7,672 bases of DNA from an uncultured Bacteroidales bacterium (GCA_934725785.1 CAKVCS010000045.1:1-7672); one strand, 5' to 3'; numbered from the stretch's first letter, positions 1-7,134 are shown. Notes: generated from the sequence alone by a model not told the origin. Made by a program: numbers and translations.

Positions 1-431
1 ACATAGGCTGTCAATGAGCCCTTCATGTCGTCCATTGTCACGTTCGCAAGGTCAATGTCCGTCTCCTCGCCCGTGACGTATCCGCCTATGCGCAGCGAGC
101 TGTATATTATGAGCGGGATGAACGGAGGCAGGCTCGCGTTAGAAAAGGCGGCGGCCACCACTTTGTTCAGCTTAAGGATGTGCGCAAGGCCTACTGCCGC
201 CAGCATTTGGAAGCTCCATATCGGCATCACCGACATCGCTATGCCCAGTGCGACGGCCGACGCCGTCTTATGTGGAGGCTCCCTCTGGGTCAGAGTGCGC
301 CTCACCCACTTGGCGAACATAGCCGGGTAGAAGACCACAAGAGACAAAAGCAGGATGACGGAGCACACACCTATCAGGCGCCATGCGTCCCCCATCCTGC
401 CCCGGCAGTCAGCCTTAGCCAAGGATTGCAT
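1..431 (-). CDS. DUF2062-domain membrane protein, N-terminal part (3' end off the left edge)
   Basis: Reading the minus strand from an ATG at 431 gives 143 codons with no stop before the window ends. The protein starts MQSLAKAD and has a hydrophobic segment at about residues 19-40. A block at about 56-121 then resembles the DUF2062 family: 'ALGIAMSVMPIWSFQML' (61-77), a second hydrophobic helix, 'LNKVVAAAFSNASLPPF' (88-104) and a third hydrophobic stretch ending in 'GGYVTG'. The biochemical role of DUF2062 is unknown. In Bacteroidota such proteins occur, as I recall, beside or fused to lipid-related enzymes and family 2 glycosyltransferases. No glycosyltransferase domain precedes the block here. 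The start lies 2 bp after the stop of the hotdog gene, with GAGG about 7 nt upstream, which suggests translational coupling. An in-frame ATG at 395 (Met13) is an alternative start. Gene existence is confident; function is not assigned. Confidence 0.82.
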   Translation of the reverse strand, partial: MQSLAKADCRGRMGDAWRLIGVCSVILLLSLVVFYPAMFAKWVRRTLTQREPPHKTASAVALGIAMSVMPIWSFQMLAAVGLAHILKLNKVVAAAFSNASLPPFIPLIIYSSLRIGGYVTGEETDIDLANVTMDDMKGSLTAY

Positions 432-433
432 CC

Positions 434-793
434 TCAAGCCTCTTTGCCTATGGTCATCCTTACCTTTGTGAAGTCATCCCCATCCTCCGACTTTACGTCA
501 GCCTTGATGTTCAGGGTGTCGTCTATGTTGAAGTAGATTTTCACTTTTCGTCCGTCCGGCTTTATCGGCGCGATGTATTTGGCGTCCTTCACGTATGTCA
601 CTCGTGTGCGGCCGAGCCCCTTTGCCTGTTCGGCGCATTTGCGGATCATCATCAGAGTCATCACGCCTGGCACCAACGGCTTGCCGGGGAAGTGGCCGTT
701 GAAGATGTCGTGGTCCTTGTTTATCTCTATGGTGAAGGCGAAAGCTCCGCTCTCGTCCTCTTTGCTGTCTATTATTGAGAAAAAGTCATCCAT
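434..793 (-). CDS. Hotdog-fold FabZ/FabA-like 3-hydroxyacyl-ACP dehydratase-related protein
   Basis: This 119-residue protein contains 'FNGHFPGKPLVPGV' at residues 31-44, the signature of the hotdog dehydratases (FabZ type) that remove water from 3-hydroxyacyl-ACP during fatty-acid and polyene synthesis. The catalytic-type His is His34. In FabZ the partner Glu lies 14 residues further on; here that position (48) is Met, in 'GVMTLMMIRKCAEQ'. The protein may therefore be weakly active, use another residue, or bind acyl groups without dehydrating them. It is shorter than typical FabZ (about 140-150 residues) and matches the small Bacteroidota paralogues I associate with lipid or aryl-polyene gene sets rather than the housekeeping fabZ. 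The ATG at 793 lies 18 bp after the ftsH stop, with a purine-rich GAGAG just before it. The next gene starts 2 bp downstream, so it is almost certainly co-transcribed with both neighbours. Its substrate cannot be inferred. Confidence 0.85.
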   Translation of the reverse strand: MDDFFSIIDSKEDESGAFAFTIEINKDHDIFNGHFPGKPLVPGVMTLMMIRKCAEQAKGLGRTRVTYVKDAKYIAPIKPDGRKVKIYFNIDDTLNIKADVKSEDGDDFTKVRMTIGKEA

Positions 794-811
794 CTCTCTG
801 TTCTTTTTTTG

Positions 812-2845
812 TTAAGCCTGCTTCTCTCCCTCGGGGGCGCTCTCATCGTTTTTCGGTTCGCCCTCCTGTTCGCCTGCGGGGGTGTTGTCTTCGGCCGCTT
901 TCTTCTGCTCCTCCTCGCTCTCCTCCTCGGCAAGCTCGTCCTCGCGCTTCTTCCACGGCCTCGGCCCGAATATTTTTTCAACGTCTTCGGTGAATATCAC
1001 CTCGCGCTCCAGGAGCAGGTCGGCCAGCTGGCGATGCTTGTCCGCGTTCTCGCGCAATATTTGCTTGGCCCGCTCATATTGGCTGTCTATGATGGTGGAG
1101 ACCTCGTCGTCTATTATTTTCGCCCTCTCCTCGGAGTATGGTGAGCGGAAAGCGGAGTCCTGCTGGCCTGTTGAGTCATAGTAGCATATGTTTGGCAGCT
1201 TGTCGCTCATGCCGTAGTATGTCACCATGGCGTAGGCCTGTTTGTTGGCTTTCTCCAAGTCGTTTAGCGCGCCGGTGCCCATTTGGCCGAGGGTGACCTC
1301 CTCCGCCGCGCGCCCGCCGAGCACCGAGCAAATGTCGTCAAGCAGGTGGGCCTTTGTCGTCAGCTGCCTCTCCTCGGGTTGATACCATGCGGCGCCGAGG
1401 GCCTTTCCGCGCGGCACTATGGTCACCTTGACGAGCGGGTTGGCGTATTCGAGCAGCCAGCTTACCGTCGCGTGTCCCGCCTCGTGGCAAGCTATGGTTT
1501 TGCGCTCGTCCATGGTCATTATGCGGTTCTTGCGCTCCAGGCCGCCCACGATGCGGTCCACGGCATCCTGGAAGTCCTGCCTCTCTACGAACTTTTTGCC
1601 CTTGCGCGCGGCTGTCAGGGCGGCCTCGTTGCACACGTTGGCAATGTCAGCCCCCGAGAATCCCGGCGTCAGCTTTGACAGGAACGAGCGGTCGAAGTCC
1701 GGGGCCAGCTTGAGCGGGCGCAGGTGTACGTCGAATATGGCCTCGCGCTCCTTGAGGTCCGGCAGCTCCACCTGTATCTGGCGGTCGAATCGTCCTGCGC
1801 GCAGCAGGGCGCGGTCCAATATCTCCGCGCGGTTGGTTGCCGCGAGAATTATGACGCCGCTGTTCGTGCCGAAGCCGTCCATCTCCGTCAGTAGCTGGTT
1901 GAGGGTGTTCTCTCGCTCCTCGTTGCTCCCGAAGCCGTTGTTCCTCCCCCTTGCGCGGCCAATGGCGTCTATCTCGTCAATGAATATTATAGACGGGCTC
2001 TTGTCCTTTGCCTTCTTGAACAGGTCGCGCACGCGGCTCGCGCCGACGCCGACGAACATCTCAACGAAGTCCGAGCCGGACATGGAGAAGAACGGGACGT
2101 GTGCCTCGCCCGCGACGGCTTTGGCCAGCAAAGTCTTGCCCGTGCCCGGGGGGCCGACAAGCAGCGCTCCTTTGGGTATTTTGCCGCCAAGCTCGGTATA
2201 TTTGTCGGGGTGGCGCAGGAACTCCACAATCTCCTCGAGCTCCTGCTTCGCCCCGTCAAGGCCGGCCACGTCCTTAAACGTCACCTTTACCTCGTCCGTG
2301 TCCTTGCCTACCTCCTTGGCTTTCGATGAGCCGACGTTGAATATGCCGCCGCCTCCACCGACACCGCCGCCCATGCGGCGGAACATAAGGAAGTATATGA
2401 GGCCGAAAAGCAGGAATGGCCATATGAACATCAGGATGTTGCCCATCATGTCGTTGCGCTGCTCGTAGAATACGGGGATTGAGCGGTTCGCTGCCTCCTC
2501 TGCCTTTTTGCGGCTCGCCTCGAAGCTGTCTATGCTCGGCAGGTCGACAACGAAGTGCGGCCCTTTGCGCGGGACGGGCATTGCGTTGGAGAACAAGGAC
2601 TTGTAGTTCTCTACCGAGTCCGTGTTGAGAGTAACCTCGGCTTGTAGGTCGTTGCGCACCACTACTATCTTCTCCACGCCCTGACGCCCCAGCAGCTGCT
2701 TCTCAAATTGGCTGTATGAGATGCTGTGCGGGGCGCTGCCGGTGAAGAACGCGCTTATGCCTATCAAAATCAAGGCCACTGCGCCGTACACCCAGTACGG
2801 GTTGAAATTCGGCAAGATGCTTTTCTTTTGGTTTTTGTCTGCCAT
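812..2845 (-). CDS. ftsH: ATP-dependent zinc metalloprotease FtsH
   Basis: FtsH is a membrane-anchored hexameric AAA+ protease that extracts and degrades membrane and some soluble proteins. The 677 residues show TM helix 1 (about 17-36), a periplasmic domain (about 37-133), TM helix 2 (134-156) and a Gly-rich linker (159-167). The AAA module follows: Walker A GPPGTGKT (231-238), pore loop MFVGVG (263-268), Walker B IIFIDE (286-291), and the second region of homology with arginine fingers around Arg352/Arg355. The M41 protease domain has HEAGH at 454-458 (catalytic Glu455) and the third zinc ligand Asp529 in 'GALNDL'. All key residues are present. The tail (634-677) is a Glu/Lys-rich, low-complexity, probably disordered extension. 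The start is ATG at 2845, with only AAGAAAA before it rather than a clear Shine-Dalgarno site. It follows rsfS by 58 bp. In the Bacteroidales I know, cdsA usually follows ftsH; here a hotdog gene does. Confidence 0.97.
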   Translation of the reverse strand: MADKNQKKSILPNFNPYWVYGAVALILIGISAFFTGSAPHSISYSQFEKQLLGRQGVEKIVVVRNDLQAEVTLNTDSVENYKSLFSNAMPVPRKGPHFVVDLPSIDSFEASRKKAEEAANRSIPVFYEQRNDMMGNILMFIWPFLLFGLIYFLMFRRMGGGVGGGGGIFNVGSSKAKEVGKDTDEVKVTFKDVAGLDGAKQELEEIVEFLRHPDKYTELGGKIPKGALLVGPPGTGKTLLAKAVAGEAHVPFFSMSGSDFVEMFVGVGASRVRDLFKKAKDKSPSIIFIDEIDAIGRARGRNNGFGSNEERENTLNQLLTEMDGFGTNSGVIILAATNRAEILDRALLRAGRFDRQIQVELPDLKEREAIFDVHLRPLKLAPDFDRSFLSKLTPGFSGADIANVCNEAALTAARKGKKFVERQDFQDAVDRIVGGLERKNRIMTMDERKTIACHEAGHATVSWLLEYANPLVKVTIVPRGKALGAAWYQPEERQLTTKAHLLDDICSVLGGRAAEEVTLGQMGTGALNDLEKANKQAYAMVTYYGMSDKLPNICYYDSTGQQDSAFRSPYSEERAKIIDDEVSTIIDSQYERAKQILRENADKHRQLADLLLEREVIFTEDVEKIFGPRPWKKREDELAEEESEEEQKKAAEDNTPAGEQEGEPKNDESAPEGEKQA

Positions 2846-2889
2846 TTTTCTTGGGGTGGGGGGGGTGACAGGATTGGCTTAATTTGCGA

Positions 2890-2910
2890 GATTCAGCCGT
2901 GGGCTAAATC
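2890..2910 (-). promoter_or_regulatory. RNA hairpin spanning the rsfS stop codon
   Basis: On the transcribed strand the arm GATTTAGCC and the arm GGCTGAATC are separated by only CAC. They form a 9-bp stem with eight Watson-Crick pairs and one T-G (U-G) wobble. The rsfS TAG stop (2904-2906) sits inside the 5' arm. The sequence after the stem is TCGCAAATTAAG, with no T-run, so this is not a normal intrinsic terminator. It may be a stability or processing element that sets the rsfS-to-ftsH message ratio, or an attenuation site working with another factor. The structure is seen directly; the role is inferred. Confidence 0.45.
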
Positions 2911-3266
2911 TCATCGGGCAGGTCGGTGCGCCTGGCGTCCGCCCAAAGACCCTCCAGGTTGTAGAACTCTCTTTTCTCGGGAAGAAAGATGTGGGCAACC
3001 ACGTCGTGATAGTCCACCAGGACCCACTCGCAGTTGCCGCGCCCCTCGAAGTGTATGGGTTTCTCGCCCACGTCCTCTCGCACACGGTCCTCGACCGAGT
3101 CGCCTATGGCCTCCACGTTGGTGACCGAGTTGCCTTCGCACACCACGTAGTAGTCGGCCGTGGCGCCATCAAGCCCGCGCATGTCTAATATGGATATCTT
3201 TTGGGCTTTCATGTCCCGCATTCCCTCTACGACCGCGTTCACGAGGGCGTTGTCTATTTGTGTCAT
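2904..3266 (-). CDS. rsfS: Ribosome silencing factor RsfS (Iojap/DUF143 family)
   Basis: RsfS binds ribosomal protein uL14 on the large subunit and blocks joining of the two subunits, lowering translation when nutrients are scarce. The 120-residue protein shows the family pattern: 'QKISILDMRGLDGATADYYVVCEGNSVTNVEAI' in the first half, then 'WVLVDYHDVVAHIFLPEKREFYNLEGLWADA', close to the usual C-terminal 'YYxLExLWxDA'. Length is normal for the family. I chose the ATG at 3266. A TTG at 3272 is in frame two codons upstream and would add two residues, but it has no better ribosome-binding context. lon ends 33 bp upstream and ftsH starts 58 bp downstream. The rsfS-ftsH pairing is, as I recall, common in Bacteroidota, while lon directly upstream is not the arrangement I know there. 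No cytosolic targeting signal or membrane segment is seen, as expected. Confidence 0.95.
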   Translation of the reverse strand: MTQIDNALVNAVVEGMRDMKAQKISILDMRGLDGATADYYVVCEGNSVTNVEAIGDSVEDRVREDVGEKPIHFEGRGNCEWVLVDYHDVVAHIFLPEKREFYNLEGLWADARRTDLPDEI

Positions 3267-3299
3267 TTGCAATGGGTTTTCTTATTGTTAATGCCGGGT

Positions 3300-5717
3300 T
3301 CACGCCTCGAGGGCCAAATCGATCACTTCCGAGATCCTGTCCACGAAGTGGAACGTGAGCCCGTCAATGTAGGTGTTTTTTATCTCGTCGATGTCTTTGC
3401 GGTTCTGGCCGCAAAGGATAATGTCCGTTATGCCGGCGCGCTTGGCCGCGAGAATCTTCTCCGTTATGCCGCCGACGGGTATGACCATCCCCCGCAGCGT
3501 TATCTCGCCTGTCATGGCGAGGCGTTTTCTGACCCTCCGGCCTGTCAGGGCCGAGACGATGGCCGTCACCATCGTTATGCCGGCCGACGGCCCGTCCTTG
3601 GGCACCGCGCCCTCCGGCACGTGTATGTTGAAGCTCGTCTCGTCAAAGTTCACGTCCTTCACGCCAAGGCTCTCGGCGTTCGACCTCACGTAGCCGAGCG
3701 CGAGTATTGCCGACTCTTTCATCACGTTGCCAAGGTTGCCCGTCAATGTGATGTTGCCTTTGCCCTTGCTCGCCGCGCATTCCACGAACAGTATCTCGCC
3801 GCCCACGGCAGTCCACGCGAGTCCGGTCACCACGCCGGCGCGCAGGTCGTCATGCCATATGTCGTGGTCGAATTTCTCCACTCCAAGCATTTCGCGCACG
3901 TCCGCGCGGCTCAGGTCAACGCTCCTGCTCGTCTCGCCCTTGGCCACCTTTATTGCCACCTTGCGGCAGATGTGGGCAATGACCTTGTCTAGCTGCCTGA
4001 CGCCGCTCTCGCGCGTGTATTTGTCTATTACGTAGGCCAAGACATCGTCCGACAGTGAGAACGAGTCGGCCTCAAGCCCGTGGTTGGCTTTCTCTTTGGG
4101 CAGCAGGTGCCGCTTGGCTATCTCCACTTTCTCTTCGAGCAAGTACCCGTCTACGGGTATGAGCTCCATCCTGTCCTGCAGCGGGCCGGATATAGCGCCC
4201 ACGTTGTTCGCGGTGGCTATGAACATTACGTTCGAGAGGTCGTAGTCCAGATCCAGGAAGTTGTCGTGGAACGTCGAGTTCTGCTCTGGGTCGAGCACCT
4301 CGAGCAGCGCCGATGCCGGGTCTCCGCGGAAGTCGCTGCTAATCTTGTCTATCTCGTCGAGCACGAACACGGGGTTCGACGTCCCGGCGTCGCGCAGGCC
4401 CTCTATTATCCGCCCGGGCATCGCGCCGATATACGTGCGCCTGTGGCCTCTCACCTCGGCCTCGTCGTGCATGCCGCCCAGCGATATGCGGACGTATTTG
4501 CGCCCCAGGGCTTCGGCTATGCTCTTGCCGAGCGATGTCTTGCCGACGCCCGGGGGGCCGTACAGGCACAAAATGGGGCTCTTCATGTTGCCCTTGAGCT
4601 TCAAGACGGCCAGGTGCTCTATGATGCGCTCCTTGACCTTGTCCAGCCCGTAGTGGTCGTTGTTGAGCACATCCTCGGCGTGGGTCAGGTCGCGGTTGTC
4701 CTCGCTATACTCGCCCCACGGCAGGCTCACGATGGTGTCCAGGTAGTTCTGGGCTATGCCGTATTCTGGCGAGTTGGTGTTCATTTGAGAGAACCGCTCA
4801 AGCTCGCGTTCGAACGCATCGTTGGTCTCTTTGCTCCACTTCTTGCTCTTGGCCTGCTCGCGGTATTTGCTCACCAGGGCTTTTTGCGGGTTGTCGCCCA
4901 GCTCGTCCTGTATGGTGCGCATCTGCTGCTGGAGGATGTACTCCCTCTGCTGCTTGTCTATGTCGCGCCGGGCCTTGGCTTGTATGTCGTCCTTTATCCT
5001 GAGGAACTGCGTGAAGCCCTCAACCACGGCGAGCACCTTCTCCGCCCTCTGGAACAGGTTGCTGCCCTCCAGGATGGCGTTCTTGTCCTCGACCGAGGCG
5101 TTGACGTTCGCGGCGATGAAGTTTATCAGGAAGTTGTTGTCCTCTATGTTCCTTATGGCCAGCGTGGCCTCGGGGGGGGCGGACTCGAGCAGGTGGAACA
5201 TCTCTATGGCCGCGTCTTTCACCGAGCTCATCATGGCCGGCAGTTGCTCCTTCTGCGCCGCGGTCAGGCGAGTCTCCTTTGCGCGCTTTATGGTGGCGGT
5301 AAGGAAAGGCTCGTTGCCGGTCTGCCCGGTTATCTCCACTCGCTCCATACCCTGCAATATGATTGTCAGGGAGCCGTCCGGCATGTTCATTGTCTTCACA
5401 ATGTGTGCAGCTACGCCTATGTGGTAGAGCCCGCTCACGTCAGGGTCCTCGTCCTCCGCGCTTATTTGCGACGCGGCCACGAGCACGCCGTTCTCGCTGC
5501 TGATGCTCTCGACCAGCGCCTTCGATTTAGGACGGGATACAGAGACGGGCAGCACTGAGCCGGGGAATAGCGCCGCGTTGCGCAGGGTCAGCACGGGAAG
5601 CTCATCGGGCAGTGACACTTTGCCGTTTACCGGTCTTGTGATGACTATCATATGGGCGTTGTCGCTGCTGAGGATTTCCCCCTTGCCCTTTTTATTGTTG
5701 TCCGTATTATCGCTCAT
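3300..5717 (-). CDS. lon: ATP-dependent protease Lon (LonA type)
   Basis: Lon is a cytosolic hexameric AAA+ serine protease that degrades misfolded and specific regulatory proteins. The 805 residues match the full LonA layout. An N-terminal substrate-recognition domain (about 40-240) begins 'LPVLTLRNAALFPGSVLPVSV', and a helical region (about 240-350) contains 'QQREYILQQQMRTIQDELG'. The AAA+ module has Walker A GPPGVGKT (387-394), pore loop around Tyr429 in 'RTYIGAMPG', and Walker B FVLDEID (451-457). The C-terminal protease domain carries the Ser-Lys dyad: Ser711 in 'PKDGPSAG' and Lys754 in 'TEKILAAKRAG'. All are intact. The ATG at 5717 has no visible Shine-Dalgarno site, which is usual in Bacteroidota. 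The 134-bp gap to clpX holds a sigma-54-like element and a perfect palindrome, so lon probably has its own regulated promoter and heads the operon with rsfS and ftsH. Confidence 0.97.
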   Translation of the reverse strand: MSDNTDNNKKGKGEILSSDNAHMIVITRPVNGKVSLPDELPVLTLRNAALFPGSVLPVSVSRPKSKALVESISSENGVLVAASQISAEDEDPDVSGLYHIGVAAHIVKTMNMPDGSLTIILQGMERVEITGQTGNEPFLTATIKRAKETRLTAAQKEQLPAMMSSVKDAAIEMFHLLESAPPEATLAIRNIEDNNFLINFIAANVNASVEDKNAILEGSNLFQRAEKVLAVVEGFTQFLRIKDDIQAKARRDIDKQQREYILQQQMRTIQDELGDNPQKALVSKYREQAKSKKWSKETNDAFERELERFSQMNTNSPEYGIAQNYLDTIVSLPWGEYSEDNRDLTHAEDVLNNDHYGLDKVKERIIEHLAVLKLKGNMKSPILCLYGPPGVGKTSLGKSIAEALGRKYVRISLGGMHDEAEVRGHRRTYIGAMPGRIIEGLRDAGTSNPVFVLDEIDKISSDFRGDPASALLEVLDPEQNSTFHDNFLDLDYDLSNVMFIATANNVGAISGPLQDRMELIPVDGYLLEEKVEIAKRHLLPKEKANHGLEADSFSLSDDVLAYVIDKYTRESGVRQLDKVIAHICRKVAIKVAKGETSRSVDLSRADVREMLGVEKFDHDIWHDDLRAGVVTGLAWTAVGGEILFVECAASKGKGNITLTGNLGNVMKESAILALGYVRSNAESLGVKDVNFDETSFNIHVPEGAVPKDGPSAGITMVTAIVSALTGRRVRKRLAMTGEITLRGMVIPVGGITEKILAAKRAGITDIILCGQNRKDIDEIKNTYIDGLTFHFVDRISEVIDLALEA

Positions 5718-5736
5718 CAGAAAAATTGGAAGTATG

Positions 5737-5752
5737 CGCTCACGCGTGAGCG
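5737..5752. promoter_or_regulatory. Perfect 16-bp palindrome upstream of lon, possible operator
   Basis: CGCTCACGCGTGAGCG reads identically on both strands, with no mismatch and no spacer. It ends 19 bp before the lon ATG and directly abuts the promoter-like element at 5753-5768. If that promoter is real, the palindrome covers roughly -11 to +5, which would suit a dimeric repressor blocking initiation. It does not match CIRCE or HAIR as I know them. As RNA it could also fold into a short stem. Confidence 0.5.
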
Positions 5753-5768
5753 GCTAAAACCGTGCCAA
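5753..5768 (-). promoter_or_regulatory. Candidate sigma-54 (RpoN) promoter for lon
   Basis: On the minus strand the sequence TTGGCACG-GTTT-TAGC matches the sigma-54 consensus YTGGCACG-N4-TTGC at all eight -24 positions. It matches three of four core -12 positions, including the key GC. The four bases before it (AGCA) also fit the extended consensus. The start site would be near 5741, giving a leader of about 24 nt before the lon ATG. I see no convincing Bacteroidota housekeeping promoter (TTTG ... TAnnTTTG) in the same gap. The match is by eye; transcription from it is inference. Confidence 0.4.
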
Positions 5769-5851
5769 TGCTCTGCAGGCCCGGCCCAGTGTGCCATTTT
5801 GTCATAACATGAGGGGCGTGTGGCGCAATGGCGCGCCTACGCGCTGGCTGG

Positions 5852-7081
5852 TTAAGCCTCCTTGAGCCTGGCCGCGTTCAGGTGGCTTATGCGCTCCTTG
5901 GCGTAGTCGAGGGTTATAACGAGCTCGCTCTCGCCTGTCGACGGCACCGTGTACATCTTGTCCATCAGTATGGTCTCGCAGATGGCGCGCAGGCCTCGGG
6001 CCCCTATCTTGAACTCCACGGCCTTGTCCACCACGTAGTCTAGGACTTCCTCGGGAATCTTAAGGGTCACGCCGTCAAGGGCGAACAGCTTGGTGTATTG
6101 CTTTATGAGCGAGTTCTTGGGCTCTGTCAGTATTCGGCGCAGCGCTGTCCTGTCGAGTGGCTGAAGCGACGTCAGTATCGGCAGGCGGCCGATAATCTCG
6201 GGGATGAGGCCGAACGACTTGAGGTCTTGAGGCGCCACGTATTGCATCAGGTTCGAGAAGTCTATCTTGTCCTTGGCCTTGTCCGAGTTGTAGCCGACAA
6301 CCCGGCTGTTGAGCCTTTGGGCAATCTTGTCACGTATGCCGTCGAACGCGCCTCCGCAGATGAACAGTATGTTGCGGGTGTTGACGGCTATGAGCCTCTG
6401 CTCAGGGTGCTTGCGCCCACCTTGTGGCGGAACGTTCACGACGGACCCCTCGAGGAGCTTCAGCAGCCCCTGCTGAACGCCCTCGCCGCTCACGTCGCGG
6501 GTTATGGACGGGTTGTCGCCTTTGCGGGCTATCTTGTCAATCTCGTCGATGAAAATGATTCCGCGCTCAGTCCGCTCGACGTTGTAGTCGGCCTCCTGGA
6601 GCAGGCGGCTTATTATGCTCTCGACATCCTCGCCCACGTATCCGGCCTCGGTGAGCACCGTCGCATCGACAATGGTGAACGGGACGTCCAGCAGGCGGGC
6701 TATGGTCCGCGCCATCAGAGTCTTGCCGGTGCCGGTGTCGCCCACCATTATGATGTTCGACTTCTCAAGCTCCACGCCGTCCTCGTCATCGTTGTGCAGC
6801 AGCCTCTTGTAGTGGTTATATACCGCCACGGACAGGTATCTCTTGGCCTCCTCCTGGCCTATGACGTATTCGTCCAGATACTCTTTTATCTCCTGCGGCT
6901 TGCGCAACTTGAGGTCGTCGAGGCTCTGGCGGCCGGCTTGTTTCATGGCCTCCGTCACTATCTCGTGAGCCTGCTCGGCGCACGAGTTGCATATGAAGCC
7001 CGATATGCCGCTTATCAGGAAGTCGACTTCCTTGCGGCTGCGGCCGCAGAATGAGCACTTGTCTTCTTTTGAATTTGCCAT
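5852..7081 (-). CDS. clpX: ClpX, AAA+ unfoldase subunit of the ClpXP protease
   Basis: ClpX is a hexameric unfoldase that recognises tagged or specific substrates and feeds them into ClpP. The 409 residues include the N-terminal zinc-binding domain with Cys9, Cys12, Cys31 and Cys34. Further motifs are Walker A GDTGTGKT (114-121), pore loop GYVG (148-151), Walker B IIFIDE (175-180), RKH loop (223-225) and the sensor II region GARGLR (360-365). The ClpP-docking loop, IGF in E. coli, appears to be VGY at about 262-264. The second Walker A residue is Asp115 where Pro or Ser is more usual; this still fits GxxxxGK[ST]. Length is normal. The ATG at 7081 follows a terminator and a C-rich leader of about 50 nt. 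clpP lies upstream on the same strand, in the classic order. lon follows after 134 bp. Confidence 0.97.
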   Translation of the reverse strand: MANSKEDKCSFCGRSRKEVDFLISGISGFICNSCAEQAHEIVTEAMKQAGRQSLDDLKLRKPQEIKEYLDEYVIGQEEAKRYLSVAVYNHYKRLLHNDDEDGVELEKSNIIMVGDTGTGKTLMARTIARLLDVPFTIVDATVLTEAGYVGEDVESIISRLLQEADYNVERTERGIIFIDEIDKIARKGDNPSITRDVSGEGVQQGLLKLLEGSVVNVPPQGGRKHPEQRLIAVNTRNILFICGGAFDGIRDKIAQRLNSRVVGYNSDKAKDKIDFSNLMQYVAPQDLKSFGLIPEIIGRLPILTSLQPLDRTALRRILTEPKNSLIKQYTKLFALDGVTLKIPEEVLDYVVDKAVEFKIGARGLRAICETILMDKMYTVPSTGESELVITLDYAKERISHLNAARLKEA

Positions 7082-7134
7082 TGTGGGATGTTGTATGGGG
7101 GGATGTTTGTCTGCTTTTCCCCCATGGGGATGCG

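Noticed and set aside
772..981. Arg-rich open frame on the minus strand overlapping the ftsH 3' end
   Set aside because: It is an out-of-frame reading of the Glu/Lys-rich ftsH tail, and the overlap with the end of ftsH and the start of the hotdog gene leaves no room for an independent gene.
1419..2468. A 349-codon open frame on the plus strand opposite ftsH
   Set aside because: It covers the ATPase and protease domains of ftsH in reverse. The Ser- and Pro-rich translation has no known motif.
3267..3299. Possible separate promoter for rsfS in the lon-rsfS gap
   Set aside because: The gap is only 33 bp and contains no TTTG or TAnnTTTG pair in the right spacing; co-transcription with lon is simpler.
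3201..3992. A 263-codon open frame on the plus strand opposite lon and rsfS
   Set aside because: It crosses two conserved minus-strand genes and their junction, and has no domain of its own.
4080..5558. A 492-codon open frame on the plus strand opposite lon
   Set aside because: It lies wholly antisense to an intact lon gene. Its translation is rich in Val, Leu, Tyr and His with no recognisable domain, the pattern expected from the reverse strand of a GC-rich gene.
5821..5851. GC-rich short inverted repeats just after the clpX stop (GCGCG-CCTA-CGCGC and a repeated TGGCGC)
   Set aside because: The stem is only 5 bp and no T-run follows on the transcribed strand, so it does not qualify as an intrinsic terminator. 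GC-rich sequence gives such stems by chance.
6098..7054. A 318-codon open frame on the plus strand opposite clpX
   Set aside because: It is fully antisense to conserved clpX sequence and shows only shadow composition with no family motif.
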